Positions 23,242 through 33,877 of a DNA stretch of 64,000 nt are shown in pieces. The first letter of the stretch is position 1. Each line of letters begins with the position of its first letter. The DNA comes from Pachyseris speciosa (taxonomy: Eukaryota; Cnidaria; Anthozoa; Scleractinia; Pachyseridae). A program made the translations under genes and the position numbers. The notes under the pieces were generated by a model. The model had not been told where the DNA came from. It made no database searches and saw nothing but the letters and a program-made list of their open reading frames with translations. The stretch spans positions 124,501 to 188,500 of the forward strand of contig JAEMWC010000158.1 of assembly GCA_016490735.1 (NCBI GenBank). Direction: 5' to 3'.

Positions 23242-24887
23242 GGCATGTACTAAAACAAGGAACACCGGAACACCGGAACACCGGAAAATCCAGGAACACC
23301 GGAACACCGGAACACCGGAACATTGGAACACCCCGGAACACCCGGGAAACCGGAACAGCCGAAAAACCCCGGAACACCGAATTTGTTTTCCGATTACAGA
23401 CCATGTAAAAAATAAAATGTAAATGTAATTTAAAGATCGATGAGTAACCAGGGGGCATAGTTGAAAAGTTAAAAAGACGTTCTCTGGTTAAAAGTTAAAA
23501 AAAAAAAGGTGTAAAAAGCGGAGGTAAAAATATATATGCACAAAAAGGTGAGAAAATAACGAACGGATATAGATAAACACAATAATACAAAAGGAAGAAA
23601 TACTAGTGTGACAATGAAATGCTAATAACATGGATAAGATCACAATAAGATTGAGTATTGTCTTTATAGACAACGTTCGTTTGCCGATCTGATGGGGGTC
23701 TTGATTTAACTCGTGATGAGAGTTAAAGTCCAGATATCTGTCAGTGTGTGTGGGCTTTCGATAGACACCGATAGTAACTGCCCCATTCTTCCTGGTTATC
23801 AAGGTGTCGAGAAAGGAAATTTGGCCATTGTTCTCAGTTTCAATGGTGAATGATATCTCATCACGAGTTAAAACACAGAATAAGTACCGCCTCTACCCTT
23901 CTAAATCGGGCACTCAACCTCCCGAGCACCGCTGAAGGAGTAAGGAAAGAGCTGACCCACGTTCCTAACGCGTTAAAATCAAATGGCTACCCATCAGCAA
24001 CTATATCAAACATCTTAACGAAGAAATCGACCCCTGAAGTCATCCCTTCCCCTGAAGAGTTAGTGGGAATGTTTTTTAAGTGGAAAGACCCACCAGACTC
24101 CCAAAATGGCTTCGCAGTTCTACCATTATCAGATCGGCAAACGAACGTTGTCTATAAAATCCCCTGTGCGGACTGCACATGGAATTACATCGGAGAAACG
24201 GGTAGATGTTTACACACTAGAAAAAAGGAACACATACGAAACACCAAAGTTTTTAAAAGTGGTTCCAATATTGCCAGCCATGCGTGGCTCGAAGGCCATA
24301 CTATTGATTTTGAGAATGCACGCGTCATCGACAGAGGCAATTCACGCGTAAGAAAAACGCTGGAATCCTGGCACACTGCAATTACTAACCAGGCAGACAA
24401 TAATTCTAAGCAGTTGCCAAGACAATACTCAATCTTATTGTGATCTTATCCATGTTATTAGCATTTCATTGTCACACCAGTATTTCTTCCTTTTGTATTA
24501 TTGTATTTATCTATATCCGTTCGTTATTTTCTCACCTTTTTGTGCATATGTATTTTTACCTCCGCTTTTTACACCTCACTTTTTAAAGTTTGCAGACTGG
24601 CAATCGAAAGCTCGTGTTTTTTTTTAGCTTTTAACCAGAGAACGTCTTTTTAACTTTCCAATTATCCCCCTGGTTACTCATCGATCTTTAAATTACATTT
24701 ACATTTTATTTTTTACATGGTCTGTAATCGGAAAACAAAACAACACCGTCAAATTCGGTGTTCCGGGGTATTCCGAGGTGTTCCGGTGTTCCAGGGTGTT
24801 CCGGTGTTCCGGGGTGTTCCGTTGTTCTGGTGTTCCGGTTTTCCGGTGTTCCTGGCTGTTCCGGTGTTCCTTGTTTTAGTAGATGCC
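23242..24887. mobile_element. Mutator-like inverted-repeat element, duplicated copy
   Basis: This matches 9632-11279 including the flanking GCTCGAAAT duplication (23233-23241 and 24888-24896). It was therefore copied as part of the block and is not a separate insertion. It contains the Penelope-like GIY-YIG frame at 23850-24443 and the inverted fragment at about 23490-23843. Confidence 0.75.
23850..24443 (+). pseudogene. Penelope-like GIY-YIG C-terminal ORF, copy 2
   Basis: This 197-codon frame is nearly identical to that at 10241-10834, with one Lys-to-Thr change. It lacks the reverse-transcriptase core and its own promoter, and lies between the arms of the inverted-repeat element. Confidence 0.75.
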
Positions 24888-26012
24888 GCTCGAAATACCC
24901 CTAGAGAATATGTTCACGACAATTTCGCAATTTAACAAGGGCGATATGTCTCAAGTTTTAGCTAAATTGCTACACTTGAAGAAACATTCGTTGCTGGAAT
25001 AAAATTATTTTGTCTTTACAACATCACAATTTTGCGTTTTTAAAACAGAACGCAAAAATTCGAATAGCAAAATTTTTCCAACGTGAAGCATTGTTTTATT
25101 TTTCCTTGATTTTATGAGTGTGTTTATGACTTAAGTTTCACTCGCTTTTGCCTTTGTTAGTTTGTAAACAGTAGATTTTCGATGTATGTTGATTCCTGTT
25201 TTTCTCAGCGGAAGCAGGAAATCTCACAAGCGAATGACGATTCTGTTCACGTTGATATCCTATAATCCCGGCTACTATGCGAAATATGAGGAAAAGTGGA
25301 GTAGACCTATTAAACTCTGTAATAGTGGAGAGTTAAATACTACATTCACTTAGATTTGTAAGGGTTTTTCTGTTTCGATCTATCTCCTTTTGGGGGTTTA
25401 TTGTGCCCTGGAAAATACACGATTTTAGTCCATATTACAGTGCAACCTCTATTTATTTACCGGCCAACCTCGGGGTAACGGCGAGTGGCAGCTTAATGGA
25501 CGTTTGCCGCTTAACTCGTCAGAAATTTTATTCTAAAACAAACACCTTTGAACAAGAAAGATCCTAATGTAGTAGCGATTGTCCGACCAGTTCCACGTGA
25601 GAGATCTTGTGAGGAATTTCCTACCAAACCATACCACTAGCTGGCAGCATGAGCTGGGGGTGATTTAGTATTTAAAAATGTAACATAAGCAAACGAATTG
25701 AACCAGCCGTTATAGTTGTAACTGTGGCTCAACTGGACATAGATCATACCAAGAACTACTCAGAATAAGTGAATAGAAAACGTATTCTCTCTATATAGGA
25801 AAAGATTATTGACCGGGTAAAAATGTGAAAGGGCCGCATAAAGTTCAATCCATTCCACTGTTGTTGGTCACGCTTGTCGTTACGGTTTTTTGCAACTGAA
25901 CTTTTTAACGTTAAAAGTTTGTGCGTAAGAAGTAATGACGTCAACTGAAAAAGGTGCCGATGTCCCCTGCCCAAGGGATTCCCCTGATCCTATAAAACTT
26001 CCCGCAAATTTA

Positions 26013-27113
26013 GTCTGACCTGTTTGGTGCTGAAGGTTCGTCTTGTGTGACGTCATTAACGCTTGGATCACGTAGACTGGTGAGCTACCACTCATCGATG
26101 GCGTTGAACTGGAGAAATTGTTGCCAGACGCTTTCACACTTTGGCTTAACTTTTATGCGTTCTTTAGTTTTCTGGAAAGCTTTTATCTATTCGACGCTGC
26201 GATATTCAGTATGTGTTCTTTGAGCGTTACTTTTGATTATCATAAGTAAACAATGAAGTCAATCCGAATGATCTCTATGTATTCCAGTCCCAGTCGCTTG
26301 TCATTCATGTTTTAACCGTAACGTAAAACGCGAGGAGGACTCCAGGAAACTTCTACCACCTCACAGATCCTGAATTTAGTCTATGTTTTAAAACTGAATT
26401 TTGTCCCATGTCCGGCAAAAAAATATGTTAGGTCAGAGACCTTCAGACCCTGACTCGATTATGACGTTACACTTAGAAATTCCGATTTCGCCGCGCGATT
26501 CAACGGTAGTATCATAACACTCAGCTCAATGTAAACTAAAACGGAAAATTCACCCGGAACAGTTTTCCATTCCGTCGCACAGTGAATAGAAGACACAGTG
26601 AATGAAGACAGTCTTATTTAGCAAAACTTACGCATTTTGAAATATTATTGAGAAAGTGAAACTCTTTTCAATCTCATGATCACAAGGACCATTGACAAGG
26701 GCAGTGTGAATTAATCCAGCGTGGTTTGATCATTATGAAACACCTATAAAAATGAAGTGGTAATTGGGTGTTTTTCCTGTGGTACCATTTACTGTATCAC
26801 CACTTTTGAGTTACGATGACGTACTTAATTACTGTGAATGCAGTAGACACTATCTACCTTTGTGGTGGGGAGGGGTTAGTCGGGAATGTTCAGTGAGACA
26901 GTTCAGGTCGTTTGTGAAAGAGGCAAACGAGCAAGATTTGGCCTTAAAACCTTGAAAAAAAAGCGTAAAAACTTTTGTAATATTCATTTTCATCTCTTTC
27001 CAAGAATACAAGCCATTCATGTAATTTGTTGATTTAATGTTTCGCCAGCATCAACATTAAGTAAAACTTAAATTAATTTAATGATCGTACTCGTATGTCT
27101 ACGTCGACCGTCC
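26013..27113. other. Intergenic region upstream of the interrupted EF-hand locus
   Basis: No gene was recognised. From about 26985 the sequence matches 61438 onward, the flank of the intact EF-hand paralogue, so this is the start of a duplicated upstream region. Confidence 0.5.
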
Positions 27114-27498
27114 GCCGACCGGTTAGCTCAGTGGTAGAGCACCGGACTAGCGTGCGGGAGGTCGGTGGTTCAAACCCCGGTCGGACCAACACTCAGGGTC
27201 TTTAAATAATTGAGGAGATAGTGCTGCCTTTGTAATAACATCTGCAAATGGTTAGACTTTCTAGTCTTCTCGGATAAGGACGATAAACCGTAGGCCCCGT
27301 CTCACAACTCTTCATAATTGATTCTGTGGGACGTAAAAGAACCCACACACTGTTCGAAAAGAGTAGGGGACGTAGTTCCCGGTGTGATGGTCTATCTATC
27401 ATCTGATGATTAAATGCTCGGAGATATTAGCTGCACAAGCTACTCTAAAAATCCGAGGGTAAATAATGTGATGTATGTATGTATGTATGTATGTATGT
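27114..27498 (+). mobile_element. tRNA-derived SINE with (ATGT)n tail
   Basis: The head is tRNA-like: GCCGACC/GGTCGGA acceptor halves, A-box GTTAGCTCAGTGGTAGAGC, B-box GGTTCAAACCC and an encoded CCA. The anticodon stem pairs poorly, so it is not a functional tRNA. A roughly 280-bp body follows, ending in an ATGT repeat. The paralogous flank at about 61550 lacks this insert (CGTATGTCT continues directly), giving an empty-site comparison. A second copy is at 50431-50844 on the minus strand. Confidence 0.8.
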
Positions 27499-27907
27499 CT
27501 TACCAATCGGAAGAGACAACTGGGCGAAGCGGACTTTCCGCCTTCAACGCTTCTTTTTGTAAACAAAGGGGTCACGTTTTATCCATTTAAGGTTATGGAT
27601 CTGTTATCGCCCGGAAATCCACTTAACCGTGCGTTTTGTTTAATAAAACAATGTTAAAGGGCGGGTCTTGTTTATGTTTTTTTCAATATTGTTCAATAAA
27701 CAATAGTTGAAGGAAGAATTGCGTACGCTTTGAAGGCAGGGTGCGTTTAAGCGCGTTGTCTGATTAAGGAGTTTACAGGATGGGCTTCTGTATTGTTTAC
27801 TGAAAAAAGTATTTCACAATTTAATTACTGAGAACTCTGAAAGGAAGACGATGGCGATTGAAAAGTGTGATTCTATTTTTAAGTTGAATTTTAACGAGTT
27901 GCAATAG

Positions 27908-27914
27908 TATATAA
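27908..27914 (+). promoter_or_regulatory. TATA box of the interrupted EF-hand gene
   Basis: TATATAA lies in the same context as at 61940-61946 upstream of the intact paralogue (GTTGCAA(T/C)AG before, ATCCA after). It is 64 bp upstream of the Polinton's left target duplication, so promoter and coding region are now about 20 kb apart. Confidence 0.6.
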
Positions 27915-27971
27915 TCCACGAGCTTAAACGCTAGAATGCCAGAAGTATCAAGATCAGAAGAATTTTTTTCA

Positions 27972-27977
27972 GTGGAA
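27972..27977. repeat. Polinton target-site duplication, left
   Basis: GTGGAA lies immediately before the element's AG terminus. The same hexamer follows the CT terminus at 48479-48484 and occurs once at the empty site near 61998. Confidence 0.95.
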
Positions 27978-28066
27978 AGTAGTATAGTGTTTGGGGGTAC
28001 CAGATCAAAAATTAATCAAATGGAATCACATACTGATTTAGGGGGGTGTTTTAGCAAAATGATCTC
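27978..28066 (+). repeat. Polinton left terminal inverted repeat
   Basis: These 89 bp match 48390-48478 inverted, with one mismatch at 28036. The terminal dinucleotide is AG, as usual for Polintons. Divergence is abrupt after 28066. Confidence 0.97.
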
Positions 28067-28460
28067 TAACTGGCACTGCTGTGCCGTGACGTCATCAAAT
28101 GGTACCAACACATTTTCCAATTTATGAAATCTATATTTTTTTAATTTGATGGCAATCTATATTAAAATTCTCGGAACACCACCAAGCGTGACATTCTCGG
28201 AAAAAGAGGAAATGAGTCATCGCCTATAGCTATTATTACTCACGAGACGGTCGCATGATCTCTAACTGGCACTGCTGTGCCGTGACGTCATCGGATGGTT
28301 TCCAATTTTGTAATCTATAGTTATTTAATTTGATGGAATCTATAGTTTATTGGAAGACAGGAAATGAATCATCACCTATAGCTATTATTATAACTCACGA
28401 GACGGTCGCCTCTGACCGGCACTGCTGTGCCGTGACGTCATCAGATGGTTTATAATTATA
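28063..28460. promoter_or_regulatory. Subterminal direct repeats with TGACGTCA palindromes
   Basis: Three iterations start with a segment like CTGGCACTGCTGTGCCGTGACGTCATC. TGACGTCA lies at 28087-28094, 28283-28290 and 28433-28440. Each palindrome is preceded by the small inverted repeat GGCAC/GTGCC. Between iterations the word ACTCACGAGACGGTCGC recurs. TGACGTCA is the classic CREB/ATF full site. The last copy is about 40 bp upstream of the VLTF3-like start codon. The array could be an early promoter/enhancer, or an origin-proximal element, since replication starts at the ends in protein-primed systems. The right end lacks it. Confidence 0.6.
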
Positions 28461-28481
28461 TTCTAATATAATAGTATAGAA

Positions 28482-29045
28482 ATGAGTTGTAATTCAGAAA
28501 TTGATAATGAATTAATAAATATGGAAGAGTATACTTGTCCTTTTTGTGATCAGCAATTGGCAGAAGTTAATAGTAGTGTGGTAGTATCATGCTGCAGTAA
28601 TCAGGAAATGTTAAACGATAATGGTGTGAGCCTCTGTACAAATTGTGGTTCAGTACATGGTTATGATTATGTTAAAGAGTATGTTGACTTTTATGAAAAT
28701 ATGTATAAGATACGACGGAAATCGGTATATCATCGTAAGTACCATATCGAAAATATGATAAATGGTATATGCCGTGATAATGGTTTTCAAATTTCTGTAA
28801 AAGATAGTGGTAAAATATTAAAAATATTTGAAGAGATAGACAAAGTTCTTCCTTTAGTGAATAAAAATCGTAAAAGGATGATTGGTACAAAATTTGTTCT
28901 TAAGCAAATATTTATAATGCTTGGTCTTCCATTTGAAAGTATAATTATAACCAATTCAAAAAAGACGCTTAAATTTTATTATCAATATTGGGTTGAAATC
29001 TTATTGTTGATATTTGATGTAATTATTGGTATTATTAGACAGTAA
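28482..29045 (+). CDS. VLTF3-like late transcription factor with zinc ribbon
   Basis: The 187 residues open with a four-cysteine zinc ribbon (CPFC at about residues 19-22 and CTNC at about 52-55). A Tyr/His-rich helix region follows (YHRKYHIENM) and a C-terminal Arg/Lys helix block with GTKFVLKQIF and LGLPFE. This order fits the poxvirus late transcription factor 3 (A2L/VLTF3) family, found in large DNA viruses and Polinton-like viruses. Such factors direct late viral gene transcription. The assignment is by pattern. It is the first gene after the left TIR and the only plus-strand gene there. It is preceded by TTCTAATATAATAGTATA, resembling the late-gene motif, and by three TGACGTCA sites. 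Its end overlaps the convergent 2TM gene by 11 bp. It reads intact. Confidence 0.65.
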   Translation: MSCNSEIDNELINMEEYTCPFCDQQLAEVNSSVVVSCCSNQEMLNDNGVSLCTNCGSVHGYDYVKEYVDFYENMYKIRRKSVYHRKYHIENMINGICRDNGFQISVKDSGKILKIFEEIDKVLPLVNKNRKRMIGTKFVLKQIFIMLGLPFESIIITNSKKTLKFYYQYWVEILLLIFDVIIGIIRQ

Positions 29046-29524
29046 AATTTTCATCATATTTTAGTAGGTACTTATCGCTAACAGGACTGTTGTCAGTCAC
29101 ATAATCATCAATGTTCTTCATTGTGTTATGGATGCTTGACTCATTGAAATTACCACTCCTCATTGTGTCTTTTATGGTATTGAGTAGATGTTGATAGCTT
29201 TGATAAGCATATGTACAATTTTGGATTTTAAGATCGAGGTTTTTATGCTTCATCCACCCTTGTATCAAAAGTGCTGCTGTACTGATGGCTACCAAACTAA
29301 TACCACCAGTTGCTATGCTTGTGGCGAGACCCCCGGTTGCAAAGATGATAGACAATGAGTTCCCCCAGCAATTTCCATTTTTTGAACTGTTTCACCGCCT
29401 GTTTGTGAGCCCAACACTTTCTGTGATATGTGTGGTAATAGGATTTTAATTCCTTAATCTGGTCTTCTGTTAATTCACCTGAAATATGGTTCCAGTTGAA
29501 TATGCTTTTTCGATTATCTGCCAT
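29035..29524 (-). pseudogene. Two-transmembrane conserved Polinton protein, frameshifted
   Basis: The N-terminal part reads from ATG 29524 (ATATATATGG context) with a YHTYHRKCWAHKQAV helix. The C-terminal part reads in another frame and contains a long Gly/Ala/Ile hydrophobic stretch (about 29255-29355) that could form a two-helix membrane hairpin, then a charged helical tail. The frame changes once near 29360-29375, beside a run of five G in the coding strand. The order (short charged N-terminus, hydrophobic hairpin, helical tail) is one I associate with small proteins common in invertebrate Polintons, possibly a membrane or virion component. Function is unknown. Confidence 0.6.
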
Positions 29525-29533
29525 ATATATCAT

Positions 29534-29956
29534 TTATATTATAATTCTTTTGCAAATACAATTGATTAATCCAGAAATCTGGCCACATAATGGAGATCTT
29601 TTCATCCATTTTGGTGTAAGGTTCTTGGGTATGGCATAACAATATCCTCTGTCTAACGAATAACGGTTATAAAATCTTCCATACGCATCATGAAGTATGC
29701 TATGTGAGTGTAATACATGAATCCAACCAAGTGTTCTTTCAAAAAATCGTGTAAGGCAGCCATTTCCCGGGCCAATAAGTCCTATATCATTATGAATGTA
29801 TAAAATGTTGTTAATTGGAAGTATTCTTTTGAAATGCTTGAAATACAAAAATTGGTATACTAGGCATGATTTCAATATTGTGTCATCAATATGAATATGC
29901 TGTTGTTTGGTTTCATCAAAAAAATATTTCACGTATTTAATTATGTCTTCTATCAT
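29534..29956 (-). CDS. Conserved Polinton-type protein with GPGN and HDAYG motifs
   Basis: The 140-residue protein is intact, starting in a TATAATATATG context. A GPGN motif lies at about residues 63-66 and HDAYGRF begins at about residue 88. The C-terminus holds two CxxC-like cysteine pairs (SPLCGQ and NCICKR). GPGN followed by HD...Y is the layout of the Ca2+ loop and catalytic helix of parvovirus-type phospholipase A2, so a very divergent PLA2-like fold is possible. A clear PLA2 protein is encoded separately at 39376-40232. Its last bases overlap the collagen-lectin gene stop by 4 bp, suggesting co-expression. Function is otherwise unrecognised. Confidence 0.6.
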   Translation of the reverse strand: MIEDIIKYVKYFFDETKQQHIHIDDTILKSCLVYQFLYFKHFKRILPINNILYIHNDIGLIGPGNGCLTRFFERTLGWIHVLHSHSILHDAYGRFYNRYSLDRGYCYAIPKNLTPKWMKRSPLCGQISGLINCICKRIII

Positions 29957-30999
29957 ATATTATATCGTTGCATTAAAATTTGATGATGATCTAAAATTGT
30001 TTTTTCATCCAACATGAAATCCAAGTATACACAGAAAAAAATAATACAACCGTCTAAAGGCGCGATGGAATTTGGATTTAAATCACCAAAAGTCATTTGT
30101 TGACTGCCGGTTCTATTAGCAGCTGTAAAACCTCCAATATGTTTTTTGTTCCAATAGATTTTACTTTTGTTTGTATTAGGAGAAGATAAATTGTCCCAGT
30201 GAACAGATAAACAATGCCAAACATTGATTTGACCCAGATCATTTACGGAATAATCTGCTAATTTTTTGAAATTTTGTATAGATGCTGCTGGACCAAAATA
30301 AACACAATTTGTTTGATCAACACCACTTATAGCTAAATTTGAACCATTGTAGTAGCTGACAAACTTATCATAACCTCCATTATCATGACCAAAAAGCCCA
30401 TTTTTCCATGGATTTCCGCCAGTATTTGAATTTAATTTGTAAACAATGAAAATATTAACAGCATTATTATTTAAATTGAGTTGACTTATCATTCTATGTG
30501 ATCCATCAAACTTTAAAAAATAACGTCCATTAAGTTTCTCAGCCTTGGTACAAACAGTAGGTCTTGAATTTATGGTTGATTGTGTTGCATCATTTTCTTC
30601 ATTTGAGAGATCAAATAATTTATCAATTTTTCTGTCTGCATACATGTTTACATATTTATCATTCGCTCTGTCGATTTGATAAACACATTTTGAGTATAAT
30701 CTAATATATTCAGAAACCCATAAATCTAAAAAACTATTTCTGACAATATCAGAAACTTGTGATTTAATAACGACATGATTAACATCATCGCCGGGTCTTA
30801 CATTTGTCAAACGTTTGTTTCCAAGATCATAGTTCCCATCGTTTGTTAATTTAAATCCAATTCCATCTTCACCTTTATCACCTTTTGGACCGATTAGACC
30901 TCTATCACCTTCATCGCCTTTGTCACCTTTATCACCTTTTGGACCTGTTTTACCAGTTCTTATATTATCTTTATTTGGTGATTTGTTGAATATACCCAT
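29953..30999 (-). CDS. Collagen-like stalk with lectin-type (LamG/ConA-like) head
   Basis: The 348 residues start MGIFN..., then about ten Gly-X-Y triplets rich in Lys and Asp (about residues 16-46). A fibre-type repeat with KRLTNV follows, then a C-terminal domain of about 200 residues with the beta-rich spacing of LamG/concanavalin-A-like domains. Collagen stalks trimerise, and a lectin-like head suggests a surface projection that binds glycans. It is likely a virion fibre or attachment protein, by inference. The N-terminus is paralogous to 33405-33839. The start sits in ATCTAAAATAATAATATATG. It reads intact. Confidence 0.7.
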   Translation of the reverse strand: MGIFNKSPNKDNIRTGKTGPKGDKGDKGDEGDRGLIGPKGDKGEDGIGFKLTNDGNYDLGNKRLTNVRPGDDVNHVVIKSQVSDIVRNSFLDLWVSEYIRLYSKCVYQIDRANDKYVNMYADRKIDKLFDLSNEENDATQSTINSRPTVCTKAEKLNGRYFLKFDGSHRMISQLNLNNNAVNIFIVYKLNSNTGGNPWKNGLFGHDNGGYDKFVSYYNGSNLAISGVDQTNCVYFGPAASIQNFKKLADYSVNDLGQINVWHCLSVHWDNLSSPNTNKSKIYWNKKHIGGFTAANRTGSQQMTFGDLNPNSIAPLDGCIIFFCVYLDFMLDEKTILDHHQILMQRYNI

Positions 31000-31015
31000 A
31001 TATTATTATTTTAGA

Positions 31016-33412
31016 TTAATTCATGACTACTTCAAGTGTGAATGTTGTATCGAAAGCACCTGTATTAGGATGTGAATAGTCAATTATAAAATAGCCTCTC
31101 GATAATGATTTATTGACTGTAACTGTTCTTATGTTTCTACTCATAGAAGGAATTCTATATTCGAAAATTGTTGCTGGAAATGGCAATAACCCAGCACCTT
31201 CAGCTTTTGTCTTGAAGTATAACATTCCGGCTTTTGTTCCTTGTATGATATACATTTTCTTAATATAAAAGTTATTGTTGTGAATAACTAAATATTCAGC
31301 GCCATTAATTGATACAGGCTTTAAAATATTTTTATTATGGCCTTGACTGGCTTCAACAAAGCAATTTAAATATTGTATTTGACCAATTATATTATTCCCA
31401 TTCAAATTTAGATCACCTCCTAGTTTCGGCTGGTAAAGAGCAAATCCACCTAAATCGAAAGCTGTTTCCATAATTACACCTGTAACGCTTGAACGAAATA
31501 GATTTAAAGCACCATTATGAATTCTATGGCCATTTAGATTTAAATCACCACCAAGTTTAGCCTCTTTTATTGAATATGTGTTCATATTAATATTATTTAG
31601 CATTGTCAATTCACCATTTTGACCATCAAACAAGTTTCTTGATTCATTTATCAAAGCATGTCCATTCAAATCTAAATCAGTTTGTAATTGTATTTTTTCA
31701 TTCACGATTTTATAAGCTTCTGTGAAGTCGTAAACACTTGATGGAACGTCTACTGCTTCAAAATCAATACCATATGCAACACAATGAACTTTGTACTTAT
31801 TTGGATAAGTTGGGTTAGCATTAATATGAATCGTACAATACAAATATTCAGGTGGTGAACTTACTGAAGGTTTTTCAATCCATAATAAATATCTCGAATG
31901 ATCTTCATTTCTGTTGTCAAATTTTCTCCCTACAGTTCTATGAATTGTAATTCCACCAGTTGCACTGAATGTTACACTACTAAGATTCATTCCTTGATAA
32001 TCAGGAAATAGCCATTCGAGAACAAAAGTATATTTTCCATCATTTATTGTGTACATATTAAAACCAATTCTAGCTCTGTAAATATGATTAGCTTCTTTAT
32101 TCAAGTCTACATCAATGACCTTTTTTGAAATCATATGTGGTGAACGAGGTAAATTAATATATCCATTAACTGTCAAGCCATATTCAGTACTGACTTCATC
32201 GATATCATTCATCAAATATTTGAAAGCATTCTTTGGATGAGAAGCAGATGAAATATGACTTTTGTCAACATATTTTTTGTTTGCCCCACTGGTTGGATCC
32301 ACAGGGTCTTTCAAGTTTGTGAGTGTGTTGTCGTGCATGTCAATATCACCAGCCATTTGACCTCCAACAAGTTTAAGAAAAGGGACCTGGTCAACATAAA
32401 TTTTATTGGCAGCATCTTTGTCAGTGGTTGGAGCCCCAACATTTATAATTTTATTATTATGTAAGTCAATATAGCCTGAAGCATGGATCTGGCCAACATT
32501 CTCCAAGTGTTTGTTTAAAAAATCATAACTTCCATCAGATGTAAATCCAATAATATCTTTAGTTTTATCATCTACATAAAACTTGTTGGCAGCATCTGTG
32601 TTAGCAGTTGGTGTTGCACAGTTGATCAATTTGTTACCAGCAAGATTTAAATTAGCAGTCATTTCTTGTGTTCCATCTCGAAGTAGAGTTTGACCAATAC
32701 TGCTTTTTGATGCGAGATTAGTGTCAATATATGATTTATTCACAAGATCTGCTGGTTGGTTTCCTATCCCATGACCTGTAATAATAACCCCCCCAAAATC
32801 CTGATTGCCTGTCATTATAACACTTCCATCTTTTTTGACAAAGTCTGATGTGTTAAAATTAGCAATTTCAGCATCAACATACTTTTTGTTTACAGCGTTT
32901 TGTGGGTTTGAGGGGTTATCCTGCAGGTTGATGATTTTGTTTAATTTCATGTCAATATTACCACCAAAGGCAACATTACCATTTTCAATTTCATAAACTG
33001 GGTCATGAATATGTGATAAAATGATATTGGAAAATCCATAAATACCATAAACTATAATGTGATGTTTGACATTTTTTAATATATTTGGTGTAATAACTGT
33101 TAATTCAATTGTTGAAGTTCCTTGACTTGTTTTTTCGATGAAGAATATTTTCTTAAGATAACCATCAACAATATGTGTCTTTGGAAATGCTCTTTGTATT
33201 GGACTTTTTCGTATATGCATATTTTGTGTCTCCATTTCAATTTCAATTGTCGCCTGCCCTGGATTATTTTCTGTATAAAATTCAACAACAAAAGTGTACT
33301 TTGAAACTTCCAATTGTGATACATTGAACAAAAAATCAGATGTAATGCTTTCATCTGGAATTATGAATGACAATGATTTTTTATTGATCTTGTATGGGCT
33401 TTTATTAAAAGT
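31016..33412 (-). pseudogene. Fibre protein with phage-tail-fibre-like shaft repeats (separated C-terminal part)
   Basis: This 785-codon frame has no ATG at its upstream end; the first possible start is a TTG at 33373. It contains six or so shaft repeats of 40-55 residues built as an Ile/Leu-Asp/Asn-rich strand, a NV-x-P turn and a DAANKxYVD end, as in bacteriophage and adenovirus-type fibres. A long beta-rich head region follows. It continues in a shifted frame from the collagen-like N-terminus at 33405-33839, so the two are most simply one fibre gene now in two pieces. The shift lies at a T4 run near 33405-33412. A fibre of this type would project from the capsid and bind cells, by inference from family. 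Confidence 0.65.
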
Positions 33413-33839
33413 CTTCTAATTGAAGATTATTCGCATTTTGTGTTACAGTTGTTTTTGATATGTCTTCGAGAAGAAATTTAAATGGGTTTTCCCGGGTTCC
33501 TTCAATTGACAAAACAGCATCATTAACATATCATAAATTTGTGGAATCGCTATTATTTATTGGCGAGCCAACGTTTGTAAGACGTTTGTTTTCAACATCA
33601 TAACTACCATCCAGTGTTAATTGTAATCCACCTGTATCACCCTTGTCACCTTTATAACCTCTCGGACCTCTTTCACCTTTAAAACCAAATGGACCTCTAT
33701 CACCTTCATCACCTTTTGGGCCTGCTGGACCTCTATCACCTTTATCACCTTTTGGACCTGCTGGACCAGTTGGACCAGCCGGACCTCTGTTACCAGTTCT
33801 TATATTATCTTGATTTGGTTCGAAATTGAATATACCCAT
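33405..33839 (-). pseudogene. Collagen-like N-terminus of the fibre gene, with internal stop
   Basis: It starts MGIFN in a perfect late-motif context (ATCTAATATAATATTATATG). About sixteen Gly-X-Y triplets with Pro, Lys and Asp follow, then a KRLTNV fibre repeat. An in-frame TGA lies at 33531-33533, exactly inside a DAANKxYVD-type repeat end. Beyond it the same frame stays open with fibre-like residues to a TAA at 33405-33407. Just there the downstream fibre frame takes over, shifted by one. The gene thus has two separate lesions. Confidence 0.65.
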
Positions 33840-33877
33840 ATAATATTATATTAGATAACACAGTGAAGTTTGATCTA

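Larger units (their letters stand above)
13799..26012. repeat. Large tandem duplication, copy 2
   Basis: This is a near-identical repeat of 1-12400 with scattered single-base changes, homopolymer-length differences (for example a G6/G5 difference near 3037/16828) and a deletion of about nine units in the GGATCC array. Counterparts not listed separately: MITEs at 15193-15429 and 15712-15863, SINE at about 16455-16643, 553-bp pair at about 17731-18838, heptamer array at about 20382-20523, inverted P2X7-like piece near 20540-20840. Confidence 0.95.

Noticed and set aside
27936..28127. 63-codon frame starting upstream of the Polinton and running into it
   Set aside because: It begins in the host leader (a short upstream ORF shared with 61968) and continues into the TIR by chance.
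29953..30999. Host collagen gene
   Set aside because: It lies inside the TIR boundaries, has a short stalk of about ten triplets, no signal peptide, and a fibre-type C-terminus with an element promoter motif.
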